From contig NZ_KN150747.1 in NCBI RefSeq assembly GCF_000754815.1, forward strand, positions 2,077,908 through 2,141,907: 64,000 nucleotides of DNA, written 5' to 3'. This DNA comes from Yersinia ruckeri ATCC 29473 (GTDB taxonomy: Bacteria > Pseudomonadota > Gammaproteobacteria > Enterobacterales > Enterobacteriaceae). Below the pieces are notes generated by a model that did not search any database, was not told the origin of the DNA, and saw only the letters and a list, made by a program, of their open reading frames with translations. The number at the start of each line of letters is the position of its first letter. The first letter of the stretch is position 1. Below are positions 53,393 through 63,757 of the stretch, in pieces. The position numbers and the translations under genes are program-made.

Positions 53393-55066
53393 ATGACAGA
53401 ATCTTTTGCTCAACTCTTTGAAGAATCCCTGAAAACAATTGAAACACGTCCGGGCTCTATCGTCCGTGGTGTTGTTGTTTCTATCGATAAAGATATCGTA
53501 CTGGTTGACGCCGGTCTTAAATCTGAGTCAGCAATTCCAGTAGAACAGTTCAAGAACGCGCAAGGCGAACTGGAAATTCAAGTTGGCGACGAAGTTGACG
53601 TTGCACTGGACGCTGTTGAAGATGGCTTCGGTGAAACCCAGCTGTCCCGTGAGAAAGCTAAGCGTCACGAAGCATGGCTGACTCTGGAAAAAGCTTTCGA
53701 AGTTGCTGCAACCGTTATTGGCGTGATCAACGGCAAAGTGAAGGGCGGCTTCACAGTCGAACTGAACGGCATCCGTGCGTTCCTGCCAGGTTCTCTGGTT
53801 GATGTGCGTCCAGTTCGCGATACTCTGCATCTGGAAGGCAAAGAGCTTGAGTTCAAAGTCATCAAGCTGGATCAGAAACGTAACAACGTCGTTGTTTCCC
53901 GTCGTGCCGTTATCGAATCCGAGAACAGCGCAGAACGTGATCAACTGCTGGAAAATCTGCAAGAAGGCATGGAAGTTAAGGGTATCGTTAAGAACCTGAC
54001 TGACTACGGTGCATTCGTTGATCTGGGCGGCGTTGATGGCTTGCTGCACATTACTGATATGGCTTGGAAACGCGTTAAGCACCCAAGCGAAATCGTCAAT
54101 GTGGGCGACGAAATCACTGTTAAAGTGCTGAAGTTCGACCGCGAACGTACTCGTGTATCCCTGGGCTTGAAACAGCTGGGCGAAGATCCATGGGTTGCTA
54201 TCGCTAAACGTTACCCAGAAGGCACCAAGCTGACTGGCCGTGTAACCAACCTGACTGATTACGGCTGCTTCGTAGAAATCGAAGAAGGCGTTGAAGGTTT
54301 GGTACACGTTTCTGAAATGGATTGGACCAACAAAAACATTCACCCGTCTAAAGTTGTTAATGTAGGCGACGTAGTGGAAGTTATGGTTCTGGACATCGAT
54401 GAAGAACGTCGTCGTATCTCTCTGGGCCTGAAACAGTGCAAATCTAACCCATGGCAGCTGTTTGCAGAAACTCACAACAAAAACGACCGCGTTGAAGGTA
54501 AAATCAAGTCTATCACTGACTTCGGTATCTTCATCGGCCTGGACGGCGGCATCGACGGCCTGGTTCACTTGTCTGACATCTCCTGGAACGTTGCAGGCGA
54601 AGAAGCCGTTCGTGAATACAAGAAAGGCGACGAAATCGCAGCTGTTGTTCTGCAAGTTGATGCAGAGCGCGAGCGTATCTCCCTGGGCGTGAAACAACTG
54701 GCAGAAGACCCGTTCAATAACTACCTGTCTATGAACAAGAAAGGTGCTATTGTTACTGGTAAAGTAACTGCTGTTGACGCTAAAGGTGCTACAGTTGAAT
54801 TGGCAGGCGGCGTAGAAGGTTACCTGCGTGCTTCTGAAGCAACTCGTGATCGCGTTGAAGATGCAACTCTGGTACTGAACGTAGGTGATGAAGTTGAAGC
54901 CAAATATACTGGCGTTGACCGTAAAAACCGCGTAATTAGCCTGTCTGTTCGTGCGAAAGACGAAGCTGACGAGAAAGATGCAATCGCTACTGTTAACAGT
55001 AAGCCAGAAGAAAGCAACTTCTCTAACGCGATGGCTGAAGCGTTCAAAGCTGCAAAAGGCGAGTAA
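53393..55066 (+). CDS. rpsA: 30S ribosomal protein S1
   Basis: S1 is an essential 557-residue ribosomal protein with six S1 OB-fold repeats (roughly every 85-90 residues). The last four carry clear signatures such as [18 protein letters not shown] (parts) and VGDEI. It recruits mRNAs with weak Shine-Dalgarno sequences. Its own mRNA is translated from a structured leader without a good Shine-Dalgarno. The 155-bp leader here (53238-53392) likewise shows none, fitting autogenous control. Codon usage is highly biased. Confidence 0.98.
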   Translation: MTESFAQLFEESLKTIETRPGSIVRGVVVSIDKDIVLVDAGLKSESAIPVEQFKNAQGELEIQVGDEVDVALDAVEDGFGETQLSREKAKRHEAWLTLEKAFEVAATVIGVINGKVKGGFTVELNGIRAFLPGSLVDVRPVRDTLHLEGKELEFKVIKLDQKRNNVVVSRRAVIESENSAERDQLLENLQEGMEVKGIVKNLTDYGAFVDLGGVDGLLHITDMAWKRVKHPSEIVNVGDEITVKVLKFDRERTRVSLGLKQLGEDPWVAIAKRYPEGTKLTGRVTNLTDYGCFVEIEEGVEGLVHVSEMDWTNKNIHPSKVVNVGDVVEVMVLDIDEERRRISLGLKQCKSNPWQLFAETHNKNDRVEGKIKSITDFGIFIGLDGGIDGLVHLSDISWNVAGEEAVREYKKGDEIAAVVLQVDAERERISLGVKQLAEDPFNNYLSMNKKGAIVTGKVTAVDAKGATVELAGGVEGYLRASEATRDRVEDATLVLNVGDEVEAKYTGVDRKNRVISLSVRAKDEADEKDAIATVNSKPEESNFSNAMAEAFKAAKGE

Positions 55067-55126
55067 TGACTGGGGGTGGATGTTTCGCCCCTATACGGTA
55101 GTTTAGCTGCAAAGCTTGGAGGTAAT

Positions 55127-55411
55127 ATGACCAAGTCTGAACTTATTGAAAGACTTGCTGGCCAGCAATCTCATATACCGGCTAAGGCCGTTGAGGATGC
55201 AGTGAAAGAAATGCTTGAGCATATGGCTGGAACATTAGCTGAAGGTGAGCGCATTGAGATCCGCGGATTTGGCAGTTTTTCGCTTCACTACCGTGCTCCG
55301 CGTGTTGGCCGTAATCCGAAGACTGGTGATAAAGTAGAGTTGGAAGGTAAATACGTTCCACACTTTAAGCCAGGTAAAGAATTACGCGATCGCGCTAATA
55401 TCTACGGCTAA
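55127..55411 (+). CDS. ihfB: Integration host factor subunit beta
   Basis: IHF-beta pairs with IHF-alpha to bend DNA sequence-specifically. It has 94 residues, as in E. coli, starting [16 protein letters not shown] 5 nt upstream fixes the start. The beta-arm signature [12 protein letters not shown] and the tip [10 protein letters not shown] (with the intercalating proline) are present. It follows rpsA by 60 bp. Confidence 0.98.
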   Translation: MTKSELIERLAGQQSHIPAKAVEDAVKEMLEHMAGTLAEGERIEIRGFGSFSLHYRAPRVGRNPKTGDKVELEGKYVPHFKPGKELRDRANIYG

Positions 55412-55451
55412 GTTGTTTACAACTAGCTGGGTTATTGCTTGTGAAAATACG

Positions 55452-55478
55452 AAACGGTGCCTTTATGGCACCGTTTTT
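55452..55478 (+). terminator. Terminator of ihfB
   Basis: AAACGGTGCC pairs perfectly with GGCACCGTTT over TTTAT and ends in T5. It is a classic intrinsic terminator. Confidence 0.92.
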
Positions 55479-55747
55479 CTTTTACTAAAATCCATGTCGC
55501 CTATCGTTCAACATCCACTTCTTTTTTAACCAAATAATCTCGCTGGCTGTTTTCACATTTGCCACTATTTTGAAGTACATCGCATCCCGAATCTGATAGT
55601 TGCAACATATCGAAAGAAATTTCGAGACTTCTCTGAACATGGATATCTCACGGTAGAAATACGGCGTTCTGCTGTGGAGAATGAGCTTACTGTCCAGGAA
55701 CCGATAAATAGAAATCATGTTCAATAATCAAGGATGATTATCATACT
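55479..55747. other. ihfB-comEC intergenic region, nothing recognised
   Basis: This is AT-rich DNA. A minus-strand open frame of 79 codons (55485-55724) lacks a ribosome-binding site and any recognisable similarity. It was not called. The comEC promoter is presumably here. Confidence 0.4.
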
Positions 55748-58042
55748 GTGCTGCCAATTAATCAGATTGCAACTGCTATTATTATAGGGCTATTACCCCT
55801 TATTTTCTTACCCCAATTGCCTGGTTTTATTTCTTGCAGCTTGCTATTAGTCTTTGCACTGCTTTTCTGGTTTAGTCGCAATAATCACGGACAATTTATT
55901 GCATTAGCCATTTTGGCATTTATATGGGGATGCTGGAATGCCAACACCCTAGTGGATCAGATCGAAAAATGGGTAAAGGGAGATCAATGGATTGTCGCGA
56001 CGGTAAAAAGTATTTCGCTAATACATGGAGCGAGCCATACCGCTAAAGTACTATTGAATATCGAGTCTGTTGCTGGGCAACGAGTCTTTCCGCCGATTGC
56101 GGTTTCTGTAGCTTGGCCAGATCAGTATTCTCAATGGTGCGCGGGGCAAAGATGGCAATTTAAAATCCGCATGAAGGCTGTGCATAGCCTACTTAATGAA
56201 GGTGGGTTTGACAGCCAACGTTGGGCTGTGGCGAATCGACGTCCTCTGTTTGGTCGGATTATTGATGGAAAATTGCTGGATGGTCATTGCAATCTGAGAC
56301 AACGTATTATTCTTCGGGTAGAACAACAACTGGAGCCTTATACTCAACGGCATTTGTTGATGGCGCTGGCTTTTGGCGAACGTGCCGGGTTGTCTAAAAA
56401 TGTGTGGCAAATTTTACGTCATACCGGAACGGCTCACCTGATGGCAATCTCGGGTTTACACATTGTTATGGCGGCCTTATTTGGCCATGCTCTGGTCAGA
56501 GCCGTCCAGTATTTATTGCCTTCACATTGGATTCGGCCCGTATTTCCATTGATTGCAGGTTGGCTAGTCGCATTGATGTATGCTTGGCTAGCAGGCGCGA
56601 ATCCTCCAGCTGTGAGGGCAGCATTGGCATTGAGCTTATGGTTGGCCTTACGGCTATCCGGTGTGCTGTGTAGTTCATGGCAAATATGGCTATGGGCTGT
56701 AGGGCTGATTTTATTAAGCGAACCACTGTCTGTGCTATCGGATAGTTTTTGGCTTTCCTGTCTTGCGGTATTCAGCCTGATCTTTTGGTTTCAGTGGGCA
56801 CCTATGTCTTCTCATCGAGCTTCTGGTCACTACGGACTGCTATTCCGATGGCTACATGTGCAACTCGGCATGATGCTCTTGCTCGCGCCGCTGCAAATTG
56901 GTTTGTTTCATGGCATCAGCCTATCTGCAATTCCGGCAAATTTATGGGCGGTTCCTATCGTGTCATTTATAACCGTACCAACGGTATTATTGGCACTTAT
57001 TTCCTCAGCTAGCACTCATTTGGCGGAATTATGGTGGTGGGCAAGTAATGCCTCACTGACCCTGGCTATGCTGCCGTTAGATTCGTTAAGCCAGAGTTGG
57101 TTACCGCGAGGGGGAGATTATCTTGCCCTCAGTTTTATCGGGTGGTTTGCCATCGTTATCTGGCGATTTCAGTGGTGGCGTTCGCACTCTGTTAGCGTAT
57201 TGGTGCTTTGTATTAACCTGATATTTTTGACATCACGGCGTGATATGGCGGGTTGGCGGGTTGATATGCTTGATATTGGTCATGGGCTGGCCGTTGTTAT
57301 TGAGCGCAGACAGCGAGCAGTGGTGTTTGATACGGGTAATCGCTGGAAACAGGGCAGTATGGCAGATAAGGTGATCCTGCCTTATCTTAACTGGCGAGGG
57401 TTGCGTGTTGAGCAGATTATTCTCAGCCACGATCACCAAGATCATACTGGCGGTGTGTACGCGCTGCGTGCCGAATTCCCTTCAGCAACCATCAGAGCGC
57501 CATTTATAATGACAGATAACGGGCGGCCAATGGCAACCTTACCTTGCCGGCAGGGTGAACAATGGCAGTGGCAGGATCTGCATTTCGAAGTGTTATGGCC
57601 ACCTCAAATCGTGGTTAATGCACAAAATGATGATTCATGCGTGATACGCGTCAGTGATGGCAAGCACAGCTTATTGCTCCCTGGGGATCTGGAAGCAAAA
57701 AGTGAGCTGCTACTGGTAAAACAATTTCGCAATAAACTGAAATCAACGTTACTTCAGGTTCCGCACCACGGCAGTAATACCTCGTCAACCGCACCTTTTC
57801 TGCGGGCGATAAAACCAGAACTGGCTTTGGCTTCTGTCGCTCGCTATAACCAATGGCATCTACCCACGAGAAAGGTTGTTAACCGCTATAAGAAAAATGG
57901 CATCATTTGGCGTGATACCTCGGTTTCAGGGCAACTTAGCGTTGATTTCTCGTACAGAGACTGGCGTATAAAAGGCTACAGAGAACAATTATTTCCTCGT
58001 TGGTATCACCAGCGATTTGGTGTTGAGGCTCATAATGAGTAG
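55748..58042 (+). CDS. comEC: ComEC/Rec2 family DNA uptake channel (YcaI)
   Basis: This encodes a 764-residue membrane protein matching E. coli YcaI/ComEC (754). The order is: N-terminal membrane segments, an OB-fold region (QWIVATVKSI), the competence membrane domain with GTAHLMAISGLHIV, and a C-terminal metallo-beta-lactamase-like domain (MLDIGHGLAVVIE, LSHDHQDHTGG, VPHHGSNTSS). ComEC proteins pass single-stranded DNA across the inner membrane during transformation. The start is GTG. No ATG nearby aligns, and the ribosome-binding site is weak. The gene is intact and precedes msbA by 35 bp. Confidence 0.93.
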   Translation: MLPINQIATAIIIGLLPLIFLPQLPGFISCSLLLVFALLFWFSRNNHGQFIALAILAFIWGCWNANTLVDQIEKWVKGDQWIVATVKSISLIHGASHTAKVLLNIESVAGQRVFPPIAVSVAWPDQYSQWCAGQRWQFKIRMKAVHSLLNEGGFDSQRWAVANRRPLFGRIIDGKLLDGHCNLRQRIILRVEQQLEPYTQRHLLMALAFGERAGLSKNVWQILRHTGTAHLMAISGLHIVMAALFGHALVRAVQYLLPSHWIRPVFPLIAGWLVALMYAWLAGANPPAVRAALALSLWLALRLSGVLCSSWQIWLWAVGLILLSEPLSVLSDSFWLSCLAVFSLIFWFQWAPMSSHRASGHYGLLFRWLHVQLGMMLLLAPLQIGLFHGISLSAIPANLWAVPIVSFITVPTVLLALISSASTHLAELWWWASNASLTLAMLPLDSLSQSWLPRGGDYLALSFIGWFAIVIWRFQWWRSHSVSVLVLCINLIFLTSRRDMAGWRVDMLDIGHGLAVVIERRQRAVVFDTGNRWKQGSMADKVILPYLNWRGLRVEQIILSHDHQDHTGGVYALRAEFPSATIRAPFIMTDNGRPMATLPCRQGEQWQWQDLHFEVLWPPQIVVNAQNDDSCVIRVSDGKHSLLLPGDLEAKSELLLVKQFRNKLKSTLLQVPHHGSNTSSTAPFLRAIKPELALASVARYNQWHLPTRKVVNRYKKNGIIWRDTSVSGQLSVDFSYRDWRIKGYREQLFPRWYHQRFGVEAHNE

Positions 58043-58077
58043 AATAGGCCGCTATTTCTTCTGGTACTGGTATTTGA

Positions 58078-59826
58078 ATGATGAATGATAAAGATCTCTC
58101 CACCTGGCAGACTTTCCGTCGCCTCTGGCCGATGATCGCTCCTTTTAAAACCGGTCTTATCGCTGCGGCAATAGCGCTAATCCTCAATGCGGCCAGCGAT
58201 ACCTTTATGCTGTCGTTGCTGAAACCGTTACTGGATGACGGTTTTGGCAAGGCGAACAGTTCTATTCTGATGTGGATGCCGTTAGCGATCATTGGGTTGA
58301 TGCTGGTCCGTGGGGTCAGTGGTTTTATCTCCAGCTACTGTATTTCATGGGTATCAGGAAAAGTGGTGATGCACATGCGCCGCCGTCTGTTCAGCCATAT
58401 GATGGGCATGCCTGTTTCATTTTTTGATCAACAATCTACAGGTACGTTGTTATCACGTATTACCTATGATTCTGAGCAGGTTGCCTCATCTTCTTCCAGC
58501 GCGTTAATTACCGTGGTTAGGGAAGGTGCTTCAATTATCGGCCTGTTTATTCTGATGTTTTATTACAGCTGGCAATTATCGCTAATATTAATTGTTATCG
58601 CGCCTATCGTCTCTATCGCTATCCGCATGGTATCCAAGCGTTTTCGTAATATCAGTAAGAATATGCAAAGTACTATGGGCGAAGTGACAACCAGTGCTGA
58701 ACAGATGCTGAAAGGGCACAAAGAAGTGCTTATTTTTGGTGGACAGCAGGTTGAAACCGAGCGTTTTAATACGGTCAGTAACCGTATGCGCCAACAGGGC
58801 ATGAAGATGGTCTCTGCCTCGTCGATTTCAGATCCGATCATTCAGCTCATCGCTTCTTTTGCTTTGGCGTTTGTACTGTATGCCGCCAGTTTCCCCAGCG
58901 TAATGGAAACCCTGACGGCGGGTACAATTACGGTTGTCTTCTCATCCATGATTGCCCTGATGCGGCCACTTAAATCACTGACAAATGTGAATGCCCAATT
59001 CCAGCGTGGTATGGCTGCATGCCAGACTTTATTCGCTATTCTGGATATGGAACAAGAAAAAGACGATGGTAAACTGGAAATTGACCGCGTCAAAGGTGAC
59101 ATTGATTTCCGTAACGTTACATTTAAGTATCCAGGTAAAGAAACGCCAGCACTGATTGATATCAACATAGAGATTAAAGCCGGTAAAACGGTAGCACTGG
59201 TCGGACGCTCAGGTTCTGGCAAGTCCACCATTGCCAATTTACTGACCCGTTTCTACGATGTTAGTGCTGGCAGCATCCTGATGGATGGTCATGACTTGCG
59301 TGAATATACCTTGAGTTCTTTGCGTAATCAGGTCGCATTGGTTTCGCAGAATGTTCATTTGTTCAACGATACGGTCGCTAATAACATCGCCTACGCACGT
59401 GATCATCAATACACTCGCGCCGAAATAGAGAAAGCTGCTCGTATGGCTTATGCCATGGACTTTATCGAAAAAATGGATAACGGTCTGGATACGGTGATTG
59501 GCGAGAATGGGGTGATGCTTTCCGGTGGTCAGCGTCAACGCATTGCTATTGCCCGTGCTTTATTGCGCGATAGTCCCATTCTGATTTTGGATGAAGCCAC
59601 TTCTGCGTTGGATACCGAGTCTGAGCGGGCGATTCAGTCGGCGCTGGATGAATTGCAGAAAAACCGTACTTCACTGGTTATTGCTCACCGCTTATCGACT
59701 ATTGAAAAAGCGGATGAAATTCTGGTGATCGAAGATGGCCGGATTATTGAACGTGGTGAACATGCGGAACTCCTGGCTCGCCAAGGTGCCTACGCTCAAC
59801 TTAACCGTATGCAGTTTGGCCAATGA
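58078..59826 (+). CDS. msbA: Lipid A flippase MsbA
   Basis: MsbA is an essential homodimeric ABC exporter that flips core-lipid A across the inner membrane. It has 582 residues, as in E. coli. Six membrane helices lie in 1-330. The ATPase has Walker [10 protein letters not shown] near 376-384, signature [15 protein letters not shown] near 481 and Walker [13 protein letters not shown] near 500. Its stop overlaps the lpxK start by 4 bp (ATGA), so the two are coupled. Confidence 0.98.
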   Translation: MMNDKDLSTWQTFRRLWPMIAPFKTGLIAAAIALILNAASDTFMLSLLKPLLDDGFGKANSSILMWMPLAIIGLMLVRGVSGFISSYCISWVSGKVVMHMRRRLFSHMMGMPVSFFDQQSTGTLLSRITYDSEQVASSSSSALITVVREGASIIGLFILMFYYSWQLSLILIVIAPIVSIAIRMVSKRFRNISKNMQSTMGEVTTSAEQMLKGHKEVLIFGGQQVETERFNTVSNRMRQQGMKMVSASSISDPIIQLIASFALAFVLYAASFPSVMETLTAGTITVVFSSMIALMRPLKSLTNVNAQFQRGMAACQTLFAILDMEQEKDDGKLEIDRVKGDIDFRNVTFKYPGKETPALIDINIEIKAGKTVALVGRSGSGKSTIANLLTRFYDVSAGSILMDGHDLREYTLSSLRNQVALVSQNVHLFNDTVANNIAYARDHQYTRAEIEKAARMAYAMDFIEKMDNGLDTVIGENGVMLSGGQRQRIAIARALLRDSPILILDEATSALDTESERAIQSALDELQKNRTSLVIAHRLSTIEKADEILVIEDGRIIERGEHAELLARQGAYAQLNRMQFGQ

Positions 59827-60809
59827 TTGAACGTATTTGGTCTGGTCAATCGCGGCTGTACTGGCTGTTGTTACCCTTATCCTGGCTATATGGTGGGGTA
59901 ACATGGCTTATTCGCAGTAGCTATCGACTAGGCTTGCGCTCTGGCTGGCGCTCTCCTGTCCCTGTGGTTGTCGTTGGTAATCTGACGGCGGGGGGGAATG
60001 GCAAAACGCCAGTAGTGATTTGGCTGGTGGAGCAACTTCGCCTGCGCGCTAAGCGTGTTGGGGTCGTTTCCCGTGGCTATGGCGGTAAGTCAGATCACTA
60101 CCCGTTAGTATTGAACGAACAGACTTCAACGGCGCAGGCTGGTGATGAACCGGTATTGATTTATCAGCGCACTGGCGCGCCAGTAGCAGTAGCGCCTAAA
60201 CGGTCAGAGGCGATTCAGGCATTGCTGAAAAATCATGCGCTGGATGTGATCATTACCGATGATGGCTTGCAACATTATGCTCTGCAACGGGATTTTGAAC
60301 TGGTGGTTATCGACGGTGTTCGCCGTTTTGGCAACGGCTGGTGGCTACCCGCAGGTCCGATGCGTGAACGAGCGGGGCGGTTGTCTTCGGTCGATGCAGT
60401 CATTACCAACGGCGGCGTTGCGGCACGAGGTGAAGTGCCAATGCGGCTTAAAGCTGAAAATGCGGTAAATATTCTGACCGGTGAACGATTACCGGTACAG
60501 GAACTGGGTACCGTCGTCGCCATGGCAGGTATTGGCCATCCACCGCGATTTTTCCAAACGTTACGGCAATTGGATGTGATAGTAGAGAAAGAATATGCGT
60601 TCGCCGATCATCAGGATTTTTCGTTATCTCAGCTACAGCCTTTGGCAACCTCAGCACAAACTTTGTTGATGACAGAGAAAGATGCGGTCAAATGTCGGGT
60701 ATTTGCTCAACCGAACTGGTGGTATTTACCGGTAACGGCAGAATTCCCACCAGAACAGGCTGAGCAATTATTGGCTGATATTCTCTTTCTGTGCCAAACA
60801 CGGGATTGA
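59823..60809 (+). CDS. lpxK: Tetraacyldisaccharide 4'-kinase LpxK
   Basis: LpxK phosphorylates the 4' position of the lipid A disaccharide precursor at the inner membrane. It has 328 residues, as in E. coli. An N-terminal amphipathic/membrane anchor ([16 protein letters not shown]) is followed by the P-loop [15 protein letters not shown] (near 51-65) and the conserved SRGYGGK and [11 protein letters not shown]. It overlaps msbA. Its stop lies 1 bp from the stop of the convergent next gene, with no terminator visible between them. Confidence 0.97.
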   Translation: MIERIWSGQSRLYWLLLPLSWLYGGVTWLIRSSYRLGLRSGWRSPVPVVVVGNLTAGGNGKTPVVIWLVEQLRLRAKRVGVVSRGYGGKSDHYPLVLNEQTSTAQAGDEPVLIYQRTGAPVAVAPKRSEAIQALLKNHALDVIITDDGLQHYALQRDFELVVIDGVRRFGNGWWLPAGPMRERAGRLSSVDAVITNGGVAARGEVPMRLKAENAVNILTGERLPVQELGTVVAMAGIGHPPRFFQTLRQLDVIVEKEYAFADHQDFSLSQLQPLATSAQTLLMTEKDAVKCRVFAQPNWWYLPVTAEFPPEQAEQLLADILFLCQTRD

Positions 60810-60810
60810 G

Positions 60811-62229
60811 TCAGTCCGTCTGGTTCTGAAGGAGCGCAGGCAGATTCAGCGCCTGCGCACAGTCCACGAGTGAGCGGCGCTGCGTTTCTTGATACAACGC
60901 TAGCTCATCAAAAACCGGTACACCTAAATCTCGTTCGAAAGCATCCCTACTTGAGTGTTCACTAAAGTGTCCCTGCGTTTTCTCCCCCAGATTGGATTGA
61001 AATATTCCCGCCGCACTGACCGGTAGGAAGTCTTCATAGACCAAAGGTTCATAATAGATATAACCTTGATCAATCAATGTTTCTAATAGATTTGTATTGC
61101 TTGTCGGTAATGTAGTCACCTGTTTTTTCCCTGAAGGGAAGTAACGGAAAAATGCCAGCTTCTGGCGGCGCATTTCTGCATAGTCATCAGGAAAGACGGC
61201 AAACTTATCGGCCAAAATAGCCATATATTCGCTGGCATTTTTCTCATTAACTGGAGCGCCTAGTCGATCCTGCGCAGCTTGCAGTAAATCGTCGTAGAGC
61301 GCCCGACCTTTGGCAGTTAACGCTGCACCTCGTTGCTCAATTTCGCCGAAACGTGCGGTATGTTTACCCTGAATGTTGTGTCCATTACCCTGTGGGAATG
61401 CAACCTGCTCCTCTAACGCCTTGAAACTGGTTTGGCGCAATAATATCGGACAACGGCGTGCCGGTGGCCCTTCAATCACTGCTTTTGGTGTGATCCGATG
61501 CTCAGGCATTGCCCGCTGAACAGCATCTATATCCAATGTTCGTGGCGTTAAGTGATTAATATGTGGGCCTTTAAACGCGACGACATCGGCAATCAGGCGG
61601 TGTTGATCGTGTAGCTGTTGATAAACCTCGGCGCTGACAGTCGCGGTGCTATGCCAGCGGAATGTTTCCAGAGACTCAGTGATAAAGTCTCGGGCTTCAT
61701 CCGATGTGAGACCGCCGACTTTTTCGTAGCGTTGGATGAGTTCGAGTACGCGCGGAGTGAAAATAGTACGATGAGATAATATTTCGGTAGCTAATTGCCG
61801 TAGCTCTGGCTGATCGATCAGTTCCAGACGCAATAATGAGGTAAATACCCTGAACGGACTGGTTTGCAATGAGGTTTCATGGATAGCCCGGAATGCGGTG
61901 GAATGTACCGGAACACCAGCCGGTGCCAAGTCATAGTAGGCGACCGGAACCATGCCCATTACGGCAAATAGACGTCGTAGCATGGCAAGCTCTTCAGCCG
62001 TCCCTACGCGAATGGCTCCGTGGCGTTCCATCGCCAGTCGCTCAATTTCGCCGGTACGAGTTAAGTGTTTTTCCAGCTCAGGATGTTCAGTTATTGCCTG
62101 CCTATTGGTTTGGGCAACAATGTGTAGCAGAGTGCTATAAAGTGGTACTTCCGTTTGGTACATCTCTGACATCGCACGTGAAAATCCGGTGCGGATTTCA
62201 TCTGGCTGAACTCGCTGCGGGGTGTTCAT
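60811..62229 (-). CDS. YdcJ/HglS-like 2-oxoadipate dioxygenase/decarboxylase family protein
   Basis: This encodes 472 residues of the DUF1338 (VOC-like) family, similar to E. coli YdcJ (447) over the full length. Shared blocks are ERHGAIRVGTA (near 70), VHSTAFRAI, HINHLTPRTLDID (near 220), RFGEIEQRGAALT (near 295) and YEDFLPVSAAGIFQSNLG (parts). The histidines and glutamate in the first, third and fourth blocks correspond to the Fe(II) ligands of Pseudomonas HglS, which converts 2-oxoadipate to D-2-hydroxyglutarate in lysine catabolism. Whether this protein has that activity is inference. E. coli has ycaQ at this site. Confidence 0.85.
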   Translation of the reverse strand: MNTPQRVQPDEIRTGFSRAMSEMYQTEVPLYSTLLHIVAQTNRQAITEHPELEKHLTRTGEIERLAMERHGAIRVGTAEELAMLRRLFAVMGMVPVAYYDLAPAGVPVHSTAFRAIHETSLQTSPFRVFTSLLRLELIDQPELRQLATEILSHRTIFTPRVLELIQRYEKVGGLTSDEARDFITESLETFRWHSTATVSAEVYQQLHDQHRLIADVVAFKGPHINHLTPRTLDIDAVQRAMPEHRITPKAVIEGPPARRCPILLRQTSFKALEEQVAFPQGNGHNIQGKHTARFGEIEQRGAALTAKGRALYDDLLQAAQDRLGAPVNEKNASEYMAILADKFAVFPDDYAEMRRQKLAFFRYFPSGKKQVTTLPTSNTNLLETLIDQGYIYYEPLVYEDFLPVSAAGIFQSNLGEKTQGHFSEHSSRDAFERDLGVPVFDELALYQETQRRSLVDCAQALNLPALLQNQTD

Positions 62230-62705
62230 AATAGGGTCGTTCCTTTTATCGTGTTATTTATCAATTAACTGTGGGCAGGATGTTGTTTGGTATTAACAGA
62301 AAATCGCTACGCATCAGTATTCAGCCCTCTTTTAGTCTAGGTTGTGGATGGGGAGTTGGCGGCTAACAGCACGAGAATATTGAGGATTTATGCGTGAGCT
62401 CTCATGGGTATGACCACCATGGAAAAATAAAGAGATAAAATAGTTGCACTATTGAATATTTTATGACTTAATAGCGCTCGGCCTGTGATACAGACCTATT
62501 TATGTGTAAGAGTGTGTAGTGAGAGTATAAAAAGTACTAGCAGTTTCTCCCAAGCCGTTATCATTTGATTCCGCTTCAAAGACGAACCTTCTAAACATCT
62601 CCGGTAAACAACTTCCATAAGTAACGTTCCTGAATGCAGTCCAGCTATGTTATATAGCAATAAGTGCCTTGTGGCAGGTTATTAATATTTTTGAAGGTAA
62701 AGTTT
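62230..62705 (+). promoter_or_regulatory. Long leader/promoter region of the cold-shock gene
   Basis: This 476-bp gap has no gene. The 160 nt before 62706 have the long AT-rich leader character of csp genes, with a small TGCC-TTGT-GGCA hairpin about 35 nt upstream of the start and GAAGGT as ribosome-binding site. An unambiguous cold-box sequence was not found. Confidence 0.45.
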
Positions 62706-62915
62706 ATGTCTAAGAAGACAGGTCAAGTTAAATGGTTCAACGAAAGCAAAGGCTTTGGTTTTATTGAACAGAATGACGGTGGCAAAGATGTATTCGTACA
62801 TTTCTCTGCAATCGCAACTGACGGATTCAAAACCCTGGCTGAAGGCCAGCGTGTAGAATATACCGTTGAAGACAGCCCGCGCGGGCCGGCTGCTGCAAAC
62901 GTTGTTGCTCTGTAA
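62706..62915 (+). CDS. cspE: CspC/CspE-type cold-shock protein
   Basis: This encodes a 69-residue single cold-shock domain, very similar to E. coli CspE/CspC ([20 protein letters not shown] in parts). RNP1 KGFGFI and RNP2 VFVHF are intact, so it should bind RNA and melt structure as an antiterminator. I chose ATG 62706, not the upstream in-frame start. The symbol is assigned by resemblance to CspE. CspC is nearly as close. Confidence 0.88.
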   Translation: MSKKTGQVKWFNESKGFGFIEQNDGGKDVFVHFSAIATDGFKTLAEGQRVEYTVEDSPRGPAAANVVAL

Positions 62916-63005
62916 TTCAGAGATTAATAATGTTTAGAATATTCCAGAATCTGAAACGGTAAAGCAAATGCGCTAACCGTTTACTTGGATATTTAAAAAT
63001 TATAA

Positions 63006-63028
63006 AACCCGCATTATGCGGGTTTTTT
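63006..63028 (+). terminator. Terminator of the cspE-like gene
   Basis: AACCCGCA pairs with TGCGGGTT over TTA, followed by T6. It separates the two csp genes. Confidence 0.9.
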
Positions 63029-63137
63029 CATTAATTCAAGCTCATAGAGGTTTAATCAAAAACTTTAGGATGGGCAACTGCATCTAAACAATAAATAAAA
63101 ATGAGTTGTTAGGATGCCCAGTAAAAGGATATTTATT

Positions 63138-63347
63138 ATGATGTTAAAAATGGGTCGGGTGAAATGGTTCAACCAGCTGAAAGGCTACGGTTTTATTTCG
63201 CCACTCGATGGTGGGCTGGATGTTTATGTCAGCAAAACGGCAATTGCCAACACCAAAAATAAATCACTGAGTGAAGGACAAAACGTTGAGTTCTCCACTT
63301 ATAAAAGTATTCACGGGCCCTCTGCGGCTGATGTGATCGCTTTCTAA
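63138..63347 (+). CDS. Degenerate cold-shock-domain protein
   Basis: This encodes 69 residues from ATG 63138 (AAGGAT about 8-9 nt upstream). An in-frame ATG at 63114 is less well placed. It is a cold-shock-domain paralogue of the preceding protein. The first strands (GRVKWFNQLKGYGFI) and the end (HGPSAADVIAF) fit, with RNP1 as KGYGFI. RNP2 is VYVSK in place of VFVHF, losing the Phe/His stacking residues, so nucleic-acid binding may be altered. It has its own terminator. Its function is unknown. Confidence 0.8.
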   Translation: MMLKMGRVKWFNQLKGYGFISPLDGGLDVYVSKTAIANTKNKSLSEGQNVEFSTYKSIHGPSAADVIAF

Positions 63348-63349
63348 AG

Positions 63350-63375
63350 CAAACGGCTACCTCGGTAGCCGTTTG
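63350..63375 (+). terminator. Terminator of the second csp gene
   Basis: CAAACGGCTAC pairs perfectly with GTAGCCGTTTG over CTCG, followed by TATTTTAG. It lies 3 bp after the stop. Confidence 0.88.
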
Positions 63376-63432
63376 TATTTTAGCGATGTAATATTTTAAA
63401 GCGATAATGGTGCAGGTGCTCTTTATGCTTAC

Positions 63433-63464
63433 ATTAAGATCAATACCCTGACCACGATCTTAAT
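63433..63464. repeat. Perfect 9-bp inverted repeat upstream of the CRP-like site
   Basis: ATTAAGATC and GATCTTAAT are separated by 14 bp. They lie about 66 bp before the CRP palindrome. It may be an operator. Confidence 0.6.
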
Positions 63465-63529
63465 GACTAAAGTTAGCGAACATCGCGATGATTTTATGGA
63501 ACAGTTTCATCTTTGGCTCAATAGTTATG

Positions 63530-63551
63530 TTATGTGATGTACATCACAAAA
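63530..63551 (+). promoter_or_regulatory. Putative CRP site, perfect TGTGA-N6-TCACA core
   Basis: TGTGA-TGTACA-TCACA (63533-63548) is a full palindrome with AT-rich flanks. A -10-like TATCAA at 63574-63579 would put a transcript start near 63586 with the site centred at about -45, reading toward ycaR-kdsB 170 bp away. Confidence 0.7.
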
Positions 63552-63679
63552 TTCTACTCTTCGCATTTCAGCATATCAATAACAACCACACCAAAAGTGC
63601 ATAATATTTACGGATAGTTGCAATGGATGACTGAGCGTTGCAATGAGCTAAATATTCCTTTGATCAATGTAATATCGAG

Positions 63680-63707
63680 TTGGTTAACCTGTCTGACGGG
63701 ATATGCT
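63680..63707 (+). promoter_or_regulatory. Putative ycaR-kdsB promoter
   Basis: TTGGTT (63680-63685), a 16-bp spacer and TATGCT (63702-63707) lie 50 bp before ycaR. The match to the consensus is moderate. Confidence 0.4.
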
Positions 63708-63757
63708 ATCCTCCTAGACTTTCCCGCTGTCTATGACTCCACTTCTTCGGAGGGTGT

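Noticed and set aside
53528-54697. A 389-codon open frame antisense to rpsA
   Set aside because: It lies wholly within highly biased rpsA codons, has no ribosome-binding site, and its composition (rich in Asn, Phe, Gln) is what reverse reading of biased codons gives.
55485-55724. 79-codon minus-strand frame between ihfB and comEC
   Set aside because: There is no ribosome-binding site, no recognised similarity and the DNA is AT-rich intergenic.
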